Source of the DNA: JANXVV01 sp038230975
GTDB taxonomy: Bacteria; Planctomycetota; Phycisphaerae; Tepidisphaerales; Tepidisphaeraceae
Direction of reading: 5' to 3'
Assembly: GCA_038230975.1 (NCBI GenBank)
Contig: JBBRMF010000001.1
Location: forward strand, 4,866-68,865
Length of the DNA stretch: 64,000 nt
Within the stretch, counting starts at the first letter, position 1, and every line of letters begins with the position of its first letter. Below are positions 8,802-18,249 of this stretch, piece after piece. The notes under the pieces are model-generated. The model made no database searches and was not told the DNA's origin. It saw only the letters and a program-made list of their open reading frames with translations. The position numbers were made by a program, and so were the translations under genes.

Positions 8802-9707
8802 GTGCCGCGCGTAACGGTTATTATTCCGACCTATCACTGGAGCAGTGTGCTGCCGTTCAGCATCGGCAGCGTGCTGCGGCAAACGTACACCGACTGGGAA
8901 TTGCTCGTCATTGGGGATGGCTGCACGGATGATTCCGAAGCCGTCGTGTCTCGGTTCCACGATGAGCGTATTCGGTGGATCAACCTGCCTGAGAATACCG
9001 GACATCAGTCCGGGCCAAACAATGAAGGACTTCGCCAGGCGCGCGGCGAGTTGATCGCCTATCTCGGGCACGATGATCTCTGGTTGCTGCGACATTTGGC
9101 GCTGGCGGTTGAGGCGATCGACGGTGGGGCGGATCTCACTTACGCGATCACCGAAATGATCGAGCCCGGCGACAAACCGCCGACGTTTGAACCGTCTGAG
9201 CTAGGCCATTATTCGCCCGATTTGTGGATCCCTCCGACCAGCGTGATGCACCGCCGCGCGCTCTCGGAAAAGGTGGGTGGTTGGAAACATTTCTGCGATG
9301 TGAGGCAAGATCCCGAGGCTGATCTTTGGGAACGGATGCACGCGGCGGGTGGGAAACTGCAGTTCATCCCGAGGCTCACCGCCGTCAAATTCCCCGCGAT
9401 CTGGAGGAAGAACGCTTACAAACTGAAGTTGTGTGATGAGCAGTCGGCGTGGTTTGATCGCGTCGGCAACGAGTTTGAATTCGAAGCGATTGAGTTGGCT
9501 AAGATGCTGCGACCCGAAATCTCTGAAGGTCAGTCGACGCGATCGTTCCGCGAAGTGTTGGGCGAGTTCGGCCAGGAGGTAGGCACGCGGCTGAAGCAAA
9601 GACTACGGCGGTGGGGGATTCTGAAACCGGTAGATAGGCAAGCTTTTTTGAAAGCGCGTTTGAAATTTAAAGGGGTTGAGTCAACTCTGAAGTCGCGGAT
9701 GAAATGA
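8802..9707 (+). CDS. family 2 glycosyltransferase
   Basis: A 301-residue GT-A transferase. The N terminus is the canonical VTVIIPTYHWSSVLPFSIGSV nucleotide-sugar-binding start, followed by ELLVIGDGCTDDS and the metal-binding region AYLGHDDLW. It moves a sugar from an activated donor to an unknown acceptor. The open frame starts at a GTG inside the palindromic repeat; the GTG at 8802 is preferred because GGGAG lies five bases upstream and it gives MPRVTVIIPTY. The Arg/Lys-rich C terminus may contact membrane or acceptor. It converges with a short minus-strand pair after 21 bases. Confidence 0.88.
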   Translation: MPRVTVIIPTYHWSSVLPFSIGSVLRQTYTDWELLVIGDGCTDDSEAVVSRFHDERIRWINLPENTGHQSGPNNEGLRQARGELIAYLGHDDLWLLRHLALAVEAIDGGADLTYAITEMIEPGDKPPTFEPSELGHYSPDLWIPPTSVMHRRALSEKVGGWKHFCDVRQDPEADLWERMHAAGGKLQFIPRLTAVKFPAIWRKNAYKLKLCDEQSAWFDRVGNEFEFEAIELAKMLRPEISEGQSTRSFREVLGEFGQEVGTRLKQRLRRWGILKPVDRQAFLKARLKFKGVESTLKSRMK

Positions 9708-9728
9708 CGACGACTTGGCTTTGACTGC

Positions 9729-10040
9729 TCATGAATTTCGATTTTTGGGACCTGTCAGGTATTCACAGATTTTTTCCACGGCTTCTTCAACCGTATATGC
9801 GCGTTCAGCTTCGTGTGAGCTCTTCATGTCGCTGTGCTCCAGAAGGAATGGACACTTTCCAAATGACGATTCGATTTGAATACTTTTACCATCATTCTCA
9901 CCGGTTCTCGGATCGGAAACAGCGAAATTCCAGACCCCGTCATCGTCAATCGCCGGATTCTTGACGTAGTGCTGCATGACGTCAGCACCTGGGATGCGCT
10001 GCATTACCTTTTCGATGATTTGATCGATGTCACGGCTCAT
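9729..10040 (-). CDS. hypothetical protein, 103 residues
   Basis: An acidic, soluble protein beginning MSRDIDQIIEKVMQRIPGAD. Residues 40-75 look like a beta-rich segment (WNFAVSDPRTGENDGKSIQIESSFGKCPFLLEHSDM) flanked by helices (TVEEAVEKICEYLTG). The layout resembles immunity or accessory proteins of the small alpha/beta type, but I recognise no family. It lies eight bases after another short minus-strand gene, so the two are probably one operon. Nothing indicates its function. Confidence 0.55.
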   Translation of the reverse strand: MSRDIDQIIEKVMQRIPGADVMQHYVKNPAIDDDGVWNFAVSDPRTGENDGKSIQIESSFGKCPFLLEHSDMKSSHEAERAYTVEEAVEKICEYLTGPKNRNS

Positions 10041-10048
10041 CGTTTCGC

Positions 10049-10276
10049 TTATTCACTCTCCGTCACAGCTTTTCTCGAACTATCGAGCAGGTCTCGATAG
10101 TTGGGAGAAAACGGCTCCACCAGAACTTTTTCAAGTTGCGCATGCAGTCGCCACAGTACGACCTCTTCCGAATGATCGTCGCAAGGGATAACATTTTTCG
10201 AATCAAGGCCAGCGAGCCACTCAAACGAAACGAGTGCTTCGTCGCGGGTCAGTGATAATAAGACGTTATCGTTCAT
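10049..10276 (-). CDS. hypothetical protein, 75 residues
   Basis: A short acidic protein, MNDNVLLSLTRDEALVSFEWLAGL at the start, helical throughout, with a Glu/His-rich centre (DDHSEEVVLWRLHAQLEKVLVEPF). The frame is open to 10516, but the upstream part is antisense to a decayed pyrD fragment, so the internal ATG at 10276 is taken. It is followed by the 103-residue gene. The function is unknown; such small helical proteins are often accessory-region genes. Confidence 0.55.
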   Translation of the reverse strand: MNDNVLLSLTRDEALVSFEWLAGLDSKNVIPCDDHSEEVVLWRLHAQLEKVLVEPFSPNYRDLLDSSRKAVTESE

Positions 10277-10379
10277 GGACTCGTTTGAAGTTTGCGCGGG
10301 AATATTCGTGATTTCAAATTTTTTTTGATGATCATGAATTACGCGATCACACATCATGCCCACGGTAAGCGTGGGAAAT

Positions 10380-10510
10380 GCCACCCGCTGAACAAGAGTT
10401 GCCAAGGGCTCACCGACTACCTGTTGAAGATGAAGATTGATTACGTGACCTGGTCGGCGCGCTGGAAATGCCGGGCGATCAACCGGCGAAAGCGCCATAT
10501 CCGTGAATAA
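10380..10510 (+). pseudogene. decayed 3' end of a second pyrD
   Basis: The + strand here aligns with the last 40 codons of the intact pyrD at 6452-7408. It encodes NKSCQGLTDYLLKMKID, against NKICQGLTDYLIKMKID in PyrD, then a frameshift; in the shifted frame LVGALEMPGDQPAKAPYP and a stop match LVGSLEMPGDQPAKSPYP and its stop. Most differences in the second part are synonymous or conservative, so this was once a functional homologue rather than a recent local copy. No upstream pyrD sequence remains. Confidence 0.85.
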
Positions 10511-10576
10511 GCACAATCCGAACTTCCGATCTCATTTTGATTGACTTTCGCTCGCTCGCGTGAGCATAATCATTCC

Positions 10577-10798
10577 ATGCCGTCCAACTCTCCAAATGTG
10601 TTAGCAGTAAAGGCGATTTTTGATGGTAAGCAGATTCTGCTTCCAGAGGGATTGGAAACCGCGCTGCCTGGCGAAGTAATCGTCATTTTCGGGAATGTGG
10701 GAGCAGGCGCGGAGCGAGCCGCTTGGCAAGCAGCGCAACAGGCGGCTTTCGCAAAAGCGTGGGATAACGCCGAGGACGAGATTTATGACCGACTTTGA
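10577..10798 (+). CDS. antitoxin of a MazEF/PemIK-type pair
   Basis: A 73-residue protein encoded immediately before, and overlapping by 14 bases, a MazF-type toxin gene. The N-terminal half (VLAVKAIFDGKQILLPEGLETALPGEVIVIF) is a small beta-rich DNA-binding-like domain; the C-terminal acidic helix (AFAKAWDNAEDEIYDRL) is the sort of tail that wraps MazF. The family is inferred from position and architecture, since the N-terminal domain is not a clear AbrB sequence. Antitoxins of this type usually also repress their own promoter, which would lie in 10511-10576. Confidence 0.75.
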   Translation: MPSNSPNVLAVKAIFDGKQILLPEGLETALPGEVIVIFGNVGAGAERAAWQAAQQAAFAKAWDNAEDEIYDRL

Positions 10799-11126
10799 TG
10801 CCGGTGCCATCATCCTGGTGCGGTTCCCCTTCACGGACTTTATCGGCGATAAAAAGCGGCCGGCGGTGGTCATTAGTCCTTCCATATATTCACTTCGTTT
10901 TGGCGATGTTGTCGTGATGGCGCTGACAAGCCAAGACCAGCACGATCCGGATCTGATGGTAAACGAATGGCGTTTGGCGGGACTTCTCAAACCCACCTGG
11001 GTAAAGCCTTTGATCGGGACAATTTCCGCGACGCTGATCGAGCGACAGCTTGGATTGATCGATGCGCGAGATCGAATAAAAATACGTCGCGCACTCGATA
11101 TCGTTTTAGGAAGAGATTGGGATTAG
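10785..11126 (+). CDS. MazF/PemK-type mRNA endonuclease toxin
   Basis: A 113-residue protein starting MTDFDAGAIILVRFPFTDFIGDKKRPAVVIS, the hallmark N terminus of MazF/PemK toxins, with the later VVVMALTSQ and KPTWVKPLIGTISATLIERQLGLI segments of the fold. These enzymes cut single-stranded mRNA at short motifs. The ATG at 10785 lies inside the antitoxin gene (14-base overlap), which couples their translation. An upstream in-frame extension is only antitoxin shadow. The pair sits beside a decayed pyrD fragment, which suggests an insertion or exchange site. Confidence 0.88.
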   Translation: MTDFDAGAIILVRFPFTDFIGDKKRPAVVISPSIYSLRFGDVVVMALTSQDQHDPDLMVNEWRLAGLLKPTWVKPLIGTISATLIERQLGLIDARDRIKIRRALDIVLGRDWD

Positions 11127-11221
11127 ACTTCCCCACAACTGACGTCTCCGGTTAAATTCCTCCGCCTCTACGAGGCTACAAGCGATGCATATCATCGCAC
11201 CGGCATTCTCCACCCGTTTGA

Positions 11222-12634
<1,413 letters not shown>

Positions 12635-12635
12635 T

Positions 12636-12705
12636 GCACGGCCGGGAAGGAGCGGGGTGCGGTGTGAGAAATCACCCGCACCCCGGTCTGTGCATCGGGC
12701 CGTGC
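12636..12705 (+). terminator. nested hairpin after eno
   Basis: An inner 10-bp stem (CGGGGTGCGG/CCGCACCCCG) lies inside an outer 8-bp stem (GCACGGCC/GGCCGTGC). It begins directly after the eno stop. No T-run follows, so intrinsic termination is uncertain. Confidence 0.5.
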
Positions 12706-12721
12706 GAGAACGAGGTTTCAG

Positions 12722-13513
12722 ATGGAACCCAATTTGCACGGCTATGAAACAATGAACGACGCCGTCGCGCCTGGCGCGACGGCGTCGTTTGATATTCCGC
12801 TGGACCCGGCGGATGACGATGATCGGCTGGCGATGCTTCCGATTGTGGAAGGCCACGTTGAGGATGTGTGGGCGGGGGTGGAGGCGCCGCTGGAGGACAG
12901 TGTTGCCGCGTCGGTTGAGGGGGGCATCGGGCCGGGGGAGGCAGCTAAACGGCAAGCGACGCGGCGTGAAGTAGAGAACGTGTATGAGGAGGTTGCTTCT
13001 CTTGGGGAAGAGGATCCTGAGGAAGTCGATCAAGTGCCTGAGCGGGGGGGCTGGCTGGTGGCCCTGATCTGTGCGGGGGTGAGCATTATCGCGGTTTGTT
13101 TGTTACTTCCGTTGGCCGAGGAAAATCATCAACTGGCCTGGCAGCGAGAAAAACTAAAAACAGATTTGGTTCAGCTTCAGGAACAAGTGCAGGTGAATGA
13201 CGAGTTTCTGAAGAGGATTTCGAACGACCCGACGTTGGCTGAACGATTGGCGCAACGGCAGATGAAATTCATCCGGCAGGGAACGACGATTCTCGAATTG
13301 CCGGGCGGCGCGAAGGAAGAAATGTCGCCGTTCCAACTCGTGACGCTGCCGCCGCCGAATCCTATTCCGCCGTATCAACCGTTGGGCGGGGTGCTGTCGG
13401 CGGTCATTCGCAACTCGCATTTGCGGCTGTATCTGACGGGCATCGGGCTCTTGCTACTGGCGGCCGGGCTCGTGCTCGGTGGTGAATCGAAACCGACGTA
13501 TGATCCTGTTTAG
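12722..13513 (+). CDS. hypothetical protein with two membrane segments and a coiled coil
   Basis: A 263-residue acidic protein. Residues 1-108 are a low-complexity Asp/Glu/Ala-rich cytoplasmic tail; TM1 is about 111-131 (WLVALICAGVSIIAVCLLLP), a coiled coil follows at 132-165 (AEENHQLAWQREKLKTDLVQ...), then a small domain (FLKRISNDPTLAERLAQRQMKF...) and TM2 at 235-253. The TM plus coiled coil plus NDP-x-x-E-R-L layout recalls septum-formation (DivIC/FtsL-like) proteins, but this is only an architectural resemblance. The start is uncertain because a perfect palindrome (12755-12789) lies in the first codons; ATG 12833 is an alternative. Confidence 0.65.
   Translation: MEPNLHGYETMNDAVAPGATASFDIPLDPADDDDRLAMLPIVEGHVEDVWAGVEAPLEDSVAASVEGGIGPGEAAKRQATRREVENVYEEVASLGEEDPEEVDQVPERGGWLVALICAGVSIIAVCLLLPLAEENHQLAWQREKLKTDLVQLQEQVQVNDEFLKRISNDPTLAERLAQRQMKFIRQGTTILELPGGAKEEMSPFQLVTLPPPNPIPPYQPLGGVLSAVIRNSHLRLYLTGIGLLLLAAGLVLGGESKPTYDPV
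12755..12789 (+). terminator. perfect 17-bp palindrome followed by TTT
   Basis: AACGACGCCGTCGCGCC and its exact complement are separated by one base and preceded by AACAATG and followed by TTT. It looks like an intrinsic terminator for eno, yet lies within the annotated start of the next gene. Confidence 0.5.
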
Positions 13514-13514
13514 T

Positions 13515-13545
13515 TCCCTCCCCCCGTGAGTACACGGGGAGGGGA
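13515..13545 (+). terminator. hairpin between the membrane-protein gene and tsaB
   Basis: TCCCTCCCCCCGTG pairs with CACGGGGAGGGGA around AGTA. The 3' arm (GGGGAGGGGA) could also provide the ribosome-binding purines for tsaB, so folding might affect tsaB translation. Confidence 0.45.
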
Positions 13546-13558
13546 CCGGAAAAAATCC

Positions 13559-14242
13559 ATGAGTCGAGTGTTGGCGATTGAAACAAGTGGGAGAGTTGGG
13601 TCAATCGCGCTTGGGGAGCGGGGTGAGATCGTAGCCCAAGAAGATTTTCCGCATGGGCTGAAACATGCTGCGGAGATTATTCCGATCATCGATCGATTGT
13701 GCCGTTCAAAAAACTGGGGACCGACGGACCTCGAACAACTTTATGTTTCCGCCGGCCCGGGATCTTTTACAGGATTGCGGATCGGCATCACACTGGCCAA
13801 GACATTGGCGTTTGCGACGGGCGTGAAATTAGTGGCGGTGCCGACCGTTCGCGCGTTGGCCGAGAATGCGCCGGCCGAGGTGAATCAGCTGGTGATCGTG
13901 CTGGATGCCAAGCGAAACCAGATATTCACGGCTCGATTTGAGCGGATCGCGGATCATTGGGTGGAGCGCGAGCCGGCCCATCTCGATTCGCTGACGACCA
14001 TGCTCGAAAAGTCGCCTCGCCCGGTGCATCTACTTGGGGAAGGGATTCCTTATCACGAAAAATTTGTGAACGCGGACCCAACTGTCGTCATCACGCCACC
14101 GGAGTTGTGGAGCGCGCGGGCGGTTGCGATTTTTAAAATCGGGATGGAGATGGCCTCGCGGGGCGAGTTTGCGATCCCGGATCAATTGTCTCCGATTTAT
14201 ATTCGCAAGCCCGAAGCTCAGGAAAAATTGGAAGGCCCGTGA
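13559..14242 (+). CDS. tsaB: tRNA threonylcarbamoyladenosine biosynthesis protein TsaB
   Basis: A 227-residue actin-like ATPase-fold protein, a partner of TsaD in transferring threonylcarbamoyl to A37 of ANN-decoding tRNAs. The start MSRVLAIETSGRVGSIALGE, the HAAEIIPIIDRL segment and the SAGPGSFTGLRIGITLAKTLAFATG signature are diagnostic. The ATG at 13559 gives the family N terminus; an upstream GTG frame is rejected. The enzyme that makes the donor threonylcarbamoyl-AMP (Sua5/TsaC type) is encoded at 22725 in the same window. The S10-peptidase gene follows after 12 bases. Confidence 0.94.
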   Translation: MSRVLAIETSGRVGSIALGERGEIVAQEDFPHGLKHAAEIIPIIDRLCRSKNWGPTDLEQLYVSAGPGSFTGLRIGITLAKTLAFATGVKLVAVPTVRALAENAPAEVNQLVIVLDAKRNQIFTARFERIADHWVEREPAHLDSLTTMLEKSPRPVHLLGEGIPYHEKFVNADPTVVITPPELWSARAVAIFKIGMEMASRGEFAIPDQLSPIYIRKPEAQEKLEGP

Positions 14243-14254
14243 TATGATGCCGGG

Positions 14255-15808
14255 ATGAACCATCGACTTACCGCGCTTTTTTTGCTGATTTTTTTGTCAC
14301 CTTTCGCACTAGCCGCGCCTCCGCTTCAACCGGCAACGCGGCCTTCTGTCGAACCGACGAGCAAAGAAACCAAGCCAGTTGTGCATGCGGATGATAAACT
14401 TTCCATCACGCATCACGAGATCAAGGTAGCCGGGCAGGTCCTGAAATATGAAGCGACCGCTGGCACCATGGCCATGAAAGACGAGGCGGGCAAGGCGCGC
14501 GCAAATTTGTTTTTTGTGGCTTATCGCAAAGAATCCGGTGATAATTTTGATCCGGCCAAGCGACCGATCACATTCGTTTTTAACGGTGGCCCTGGGGCGG
14601 CAGCGGTGTGGTTGCACCTGGGCGCGGTCGGACCCAAGAGCATGAAACTGGATGATACGGGCGTTCCGACCGGCCCGCCGCACGCGCTGATTGATAATCC
14701 GAATACCTGGCTCGATGCCACGGATATCGTGCTGATCGACCCGGTGAATACCGGATATAGCCGCGCTGCCGAAGGGGTGAAGCCAGAAGAATTCTTCGGC
14801 TTCGATCGCGATATTCAGACCGTTGGCGAGTTCATTCGGCTTTATCTCACGCGCTACGATCGCTGGCTGAGTCCGAAATTTCTCGCCGGTGAAAGCTATG
14901 GCACCACCCGGGCAGCTGGACTTTCTGAACATCTGCTCAGTCATGGAATCGATCTGAACGGAATCGTTTTCATTTCTTCAGTATTGGATTGGGCGACGAT
15001 TTCACACAGCGGAAACAACGACGTTCCGTACATTGTGTTTCTGCCGAGCTTTACTGCGACGGCGGCCTATCACAAAAAACTTGATGCGGAACTGATGAAG
15101 GATCGGAATAAGACTCAGGCGGAAGTTCAGAGCTGGGCCGTGACCGAATACGCCGCCGCATTGGCGAAGGGAGATACGCTGAAAGGCGAAGAGCGCGCCG
15201 CCGTCGTCAAGCGATTGGCGAGATACACGTCGCTTTCGGAAGAGATCGTCGACAAGACCAACCTGCGAATCGCCCCGAGTTATTTTGAAAAACAGGTGCT
15301 CGGAGACGGTCGACGAATCATCGGCCGATTTGATGGGCGGCTCATTGGGGTCGACCCTTCCCCACTATCGGAAGACCCGGCATTTGATCCGAGCTTTTCG
15401 TATTATCTGCCTGCGTATACGTCGGCGATGACGGCGTATGCGAATCATGTATTGAAGTTTGAGAGTGATCTGCCCTATGAATCGCTGGCGGGTGGGCGCG
15501 TTCAACCCTGGTCGCTCGGTCGCGACGGATCAGGGTACCTGGATGTCGCCGCGACTTTGGCGCGGGCGATGCGGGAGAACCCGAAGATGAAGGTGATGTT
15601 TGCTAGCGGATATGCCGATCTGGCCACGCCTTACTTTGCGACGGACTACACGATCAGCCATATGAAACTGTCGGCAGACCTGCGAAAGAATGTCACCCGC
15701 GTGATGTATGAAGGCGGGCACATGATGTATCACGTGCGAGAATCACTGGAGAAATTGCACAGTGATGTGATGGGATTCATGAATCAGGCGATGCCGGGGG
15801 GAGATTAG
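14255..15808 (+). CDS. exported serine carboxypeptidase-like peptidase (family S10)
   Basis: A 517-residue protein with a signal peptide (residues 1-20, ending FALA). The S10 fold is shown by FVFNGGPGAAAVWLHLGAVGPKSM (oxyanion region, residues 107-130), DPVNTGYSR, the nucleophile Ser214 in AGESYGTTRAAG, an Asp region near ASGYADLATPYFATDY and the catalytic His in YEGGHMMYH. It should trim C-terminal residues from peptides outside the cytoplasm. It starts 12 bases after tsaB and may be cotranscribed with it. Confidence 0.92.
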   Translation: MNHRLTALFLLIFLSPFALAAPPLQPATRPSVEPTSKETKPVVHADDKLSITHHEIKVAGQVLKYEATAGTMAMKDEAGKARANLFFVAYRKESGDNFDPAKRPITFVFNGGPGAAAVWLHLGAVGPKSMKLDDTGVPTGPPHALIDNPNTWLDATDIVLIDPVNTGYSRAAEGVKPEEFFGFDRDIQTVGEFIRLYLTRYDRWLSPKFLAGESYGTTRAAGLSEHLLSHGIDLNGIVFISSVLDWATISHSGNNDVPYIVFLPSFTATAAYHKKLDAELMKDRNKTQAEVQSWAVTEYAAALAKGDTLKGEERAAVVKRLARYTSLSEEIVDKTNLRIAPSYFEKQVLGDGRRIIGRFDGRLIGVDPSPLSEDPAFDPSFSYYLPAYTSAMTAYANHVLKFESDLPYESLAGGRVQPWSLGRDGSGYLDVAATLARAMRENPKMKVMFASGYADLATPYFATDYTISHMKLSADLRKNVTRVMYEGGHMMYHVRESLEKLHSDVMGFMNQAMPGGD

Positions 15809-15848
15809 CGATTTGTCACGAATCGGATTTAGAAAAACGTCCGATTGA

Positions 15849-15936
15849 GGTGTCACGGGTCGCGGTACTCCGAGACCTGTGTTTTTGTCGTGTGACGCGA
15901 CGCACAGGTCTCGGAGTACCGCGACCTGTGGCACCC
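15849..15936. repeat. palindromic repeat, family 3, copy a
   Basis: GGTCGCGGTACTCCGAGACC and its complement face each other around a 21-base loop. The second copy is at 21635. It lies in the 330-base gap between the convergent S10-peptidase and HAD genes; the rest of the gap holds a terminator (15995-16040) and nothing else I recognise. Confidence 0.9.
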
Positions 15937-15994
15937 TAAATCTTAAATGTGACAATGCACGAGATGCAGGTTCTCGATAAGACGTCAGCGCAAA

Positions 15995-16040
15995 GAAAAA
16001 AAGCGGTCGATGGGAATCCTTCCCGTCGACCGCTTTATTT
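15995..16040 (-). terminator. rho-independent terminator
   Basis: AAAGCGGTCGATGGGAA pairs with TTCCCGTCGACCGCTTT. On the minus strand the stem is followed by TTTTTTCTTTG, so it best serves the HAD hydrolase gene; the + side has TTTATTT and could act for the S10-peptidase gene. Confidence 0.85.
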
Positions 16041-16138
16041 CGCGAGTCCTTTCGCATCTTCCCTGAATGGTCTCCATAACCCTCTCTTCCTTCGTTCGAG
16101 AGGGGAACAACTTCCGATGCAGCCCTAGCTCCTTCAAT

Positions 16139-17002
16139 TCATTGCGGCGCCGGCACAACGAGGTGCCTGGCAACCAAATCTTCTAAAAATATGGCCAACC
16201 CGTCTTCGTCATTGCGACCGATGACGGTTTTTGCAATCGCCTTCACTTCCGGTTTTGCGTTGCCCATCGCCACGCTGAGGCCCGCGTGCTTGAGCATGGG
16301 CAGATCATTGACGTCATCACCGATCGCCACGATCTCATGCGCTTCCACACCGTGCATGCGGGCGACGTGCGAGATGCCTTCCCACTTATTGACGGCCGGG
16401 TCGAACACTTCCATCACATCCACACCGTACGCCGGCACGCGGATGCAATGACTGACGATTCGATCGCCAAAACGCTCAGTCAATTCACGCACGGCTTGTT
16501 CAACTTCTTCGGGTGCGGCGACGATGCCGATACGGATCGTGTGTTCATGCGGCCAATTCGCCAGCGATTCAATTTCATGCACAACGGTCTGCGTCACTTC
16601 TCGCCAAAGTCGTTCGGCTTCGTTCGGCGTCTTACCGCCGGTGGCCAGGTAATCGACACCGCCGGCTTTGTGCGTGTCCTGCAATGCCAACGCGGAATGA
16701 CCCCGGTCTTCGAGTACACCACAAATTTCGCGAGCGAGTTGCGGGTCCATCATCGTGCGATGCAGCGTAACTCCGTTTTTCGTATCGATCACCATCGCAC
16801 CGCTGACGAACACGGCCGTCGAATGATGGGCCACCGTATCCAGAACCGATTTGCTTTCCGTCCAGTTGCGACCTGTTGCAAAGCAGATGAGCAATCCCGC
16901 ATCTAAAGCCGCATGAATCGCCGCTTTTGCCCGAGGCGGAACGCTGCCGGTGGAGGACAACAGCGTACCGTCAAGATCTATCGCGATCATCCGATACGAC
17001 AT
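16139..17002 (-). CDS. Cof-type HAD-superfamily phosphatase
   Basis: A 287-residue cytoplasmic phosphatase. Motif I is AIDLDGTLLSS (nucleophile and acid/base Asp), motif II is in ICFATGRNW, and motif IV is AIGDDVNDLPMLKHAGLSVAMGNAKPEVK, with a C2-type cap between them (residues 85-190). Enzymes of this Cof/IIB group hydrolyse sugar phosphates, pyridoxal phosphate or FMN; the substrate is not predictable. The ATG at 17002 is preceded by GAAGGA; the frame extends further upstream without support. A strong terminator lies 100 bases downstream. Confidence 0.92.
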   Translation of the reverse strand: MSYRMIAIDLDGTLLSSTGSVPPRAKAAIHAALDAGLLICFATGRNWTESKSVLDTVAHHSTAVFVSGAMVIDTKNGVTLHRTMMDPQLAREICGVLEDRGHSALALQDTHKAGGVDYLATGGKTPNEAERLWREVTQTVVHEIESLANWPHEHTIRIGIVAAPEEVEQAVRELTERFGDRIVSHCIRVPAYGVDVMEVFDPAVNKWEGISHVARMHGVEAHEIVAIGDDVNDLPMLKHAGLSVAMGNAKPEVKAIAKTVIGRNDEDGLAIFLEDLVARHLVVPAPQ

Positions 17003-17213
17003 TCTGCATCCTTCAAACTTCGATTCCCGAAACAACCTTCACGGCGTAGATAGCGTACACAATTCAAACCGGTTTTCAACTTCTAATGGCGGTGCCGACA
17101 AGTTATACACACCATATGTGGCGTACATGACGGTTTAACCTCGAATGTTCCAAATCGTTGTACTTGAAACCCAAGCGCGAGTGGATAAGATCACGTTTTC
17201 GTCATGCGATGAA

Positions 17214-17284
17214 TGGCCCATGGTGTAACGGTAGCACAAGCGCCTCTGGAGCGCTTTGTCAAGGTTCGAATCCTTGTGGGCCAG
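17214..17284 (+). tRNA. tRNA-Gln (anticodon CTG)
   Basis: A 71-base cloverleaf: acceptor TGGCCCA/TGGGCCA, anticodon stem AGCGC/GCGCT with loop CTCTGGA (anticodon CTG, reading CAG), and a T arm CAAGG-TTCGAAT-CCTTG. The discriminator is G, as usual for Gln. CCA is not encoded. Confidence 0.95.
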
Positions 17285-17347
17285 TTGATCATCACGCCTC
17301 TCATCGCGGGCTGGATTCTTCCGGCACTACGCGGATAAAATCGGAAG

Positions 17348-18046
17348 ATGCCTCAAACAGACCCTCTTTCACCCCTAGCTTCCGACTTATTTCGTAAGCA
17401 TTCCGACATCTACCAGAAACTGGTTGTTCCAGAAGGAACGCCGTCGGAAGCTCATGCGCTGCTGGATGGTGTGAAGTTCGACCAGATGCTGGCGGTTCCG
17501 ATGGTTTCTCGGCCGCACGCGGCGGCGATGTTGTGTGGGTTGTGGCTCTGGCATGATGGGTTGAGTGAGAGCCATGAGATTGCTCAGCAAACGCCGGAGC
17601 AGATTGAGCGTGCGGCGAATATGCCGCCGGCGGGAGAATTGAAAGCAGCGTCGAGCGCGTTGTCGATGCGATTTTCGGAAAATCAGCAGGAGGTTGATGA
17701 AGAGACGATGCGGGATGCGAAGGTGTGCCTGGCGTTTTGGCATGCGATTATGCACCGCCGTGAGGGGGATTTTTCGAATAGTCTTTATTGGTATGCCAAG
17801 GTGGGGCAGCACTCGATTATGCCGGCGATTGGGGCGAACGTGGGGGAGGCGATCAATCCGCTGCCAGTCGACAAGTCTTTGATGCGATTGCTGAGAGATG
17901 GGTGGAACCCTGCGGCTTTTGTGGATTTAGTGGAAGAAGTGAATGGCCGTCCGGGAGACCCGAGGTTGCGGACCGTTGTGGCGATTCAGCGAGTGGAATG
18001 GCAGATGTTGTTCGACCACTGCACACGGCAGGCGAGTGGGAAATAA
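17348..18046 (+). CDS. hypothetical protein, 232 residues
   Basis: A soluble, helix-rich protein with no signal peptide. Noticeable segments are PMVSRPHAAAMLCGLWLWHDGLSESHEIAQQ (residues 51-81), suggesting a helical bundle with Trp/His, and CLAFWHAIMHRREGDFSNSLYWYAKVGQH, which resembles a TPR-like helix pair. I do not recognise a named family. It starts 63 bases after tRNA-Gln and ends before a family 2 palindrome, facing the response-regulator gene. The coding frame is clearly real (length, codon pattern), but the role is unknown. Confidence 0.75.
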   Translation: MPQTDPLSPLASDLFRKHSDIYQKLVVPEGTPSEAHALLDGVKFDQMLAVPMVSRPHAAAMLCGLWLWHDGLSESHEIAQQTPEQIERAANMPPAGELKAASSALSMRFSENQQEVDEETMRDAKVCLAFWHAIMHRREGDFSNSLYWYAKVGQHSIMPAIGANVGEAINPLPVDKSLMRLLRDGWNPAAFVDLVEEVNGRPGDPRLRTVVAIQRVEWQMLFDHCTRQASGK

Positions 18047-18123
18047 TTCAAAGTCCTCAATAATCGCGTTCGGTTACGCGCCTCGAAACGCGGAGGTTCC
18101 GCTGGGAGTGTGAGATTCAATTC

Positions 18124-18234
18124 GTAGCACGGGCTTCCAGCGCGTGTTAAGACGTTTGAACTGGAATCGCTGCGGGGAAACAGGTGTTTTTTTCCGTCCT
18201 GATCCATTAACACGGGCTGGAAGCCCTTGCCACA
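18124..18234. repeat. palindromic repeat, family 2, copy b
   Basis: Ends GTAGCACGGGCTTCCAGCGC and CACGGGCTGGAAGCCCTTGC, with a core (TTTGAACTGGAATCGCTGCG...) close to copy a at 8638. It sits between convergent genes. Confidence 0.9.
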
Positions 18235-18249
18235 TTTAGAGACTGATTT

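Noticed and set aside
9729..9964. Plus-strand ORFs opposite the two small minus-strand genes
   Set aside because: They are shadows without ribosome sites or recognisable protein pattern.
10277..10516. Longer form of the 75-residue minus-strand gene
   Set aside because: The upstream part is antisense to the decayed pyrD fragment.
16191..16906. Plus-strand ORFs across the HAD gene
   Set aside because: Antisense shadows of a clearly conserved gene.
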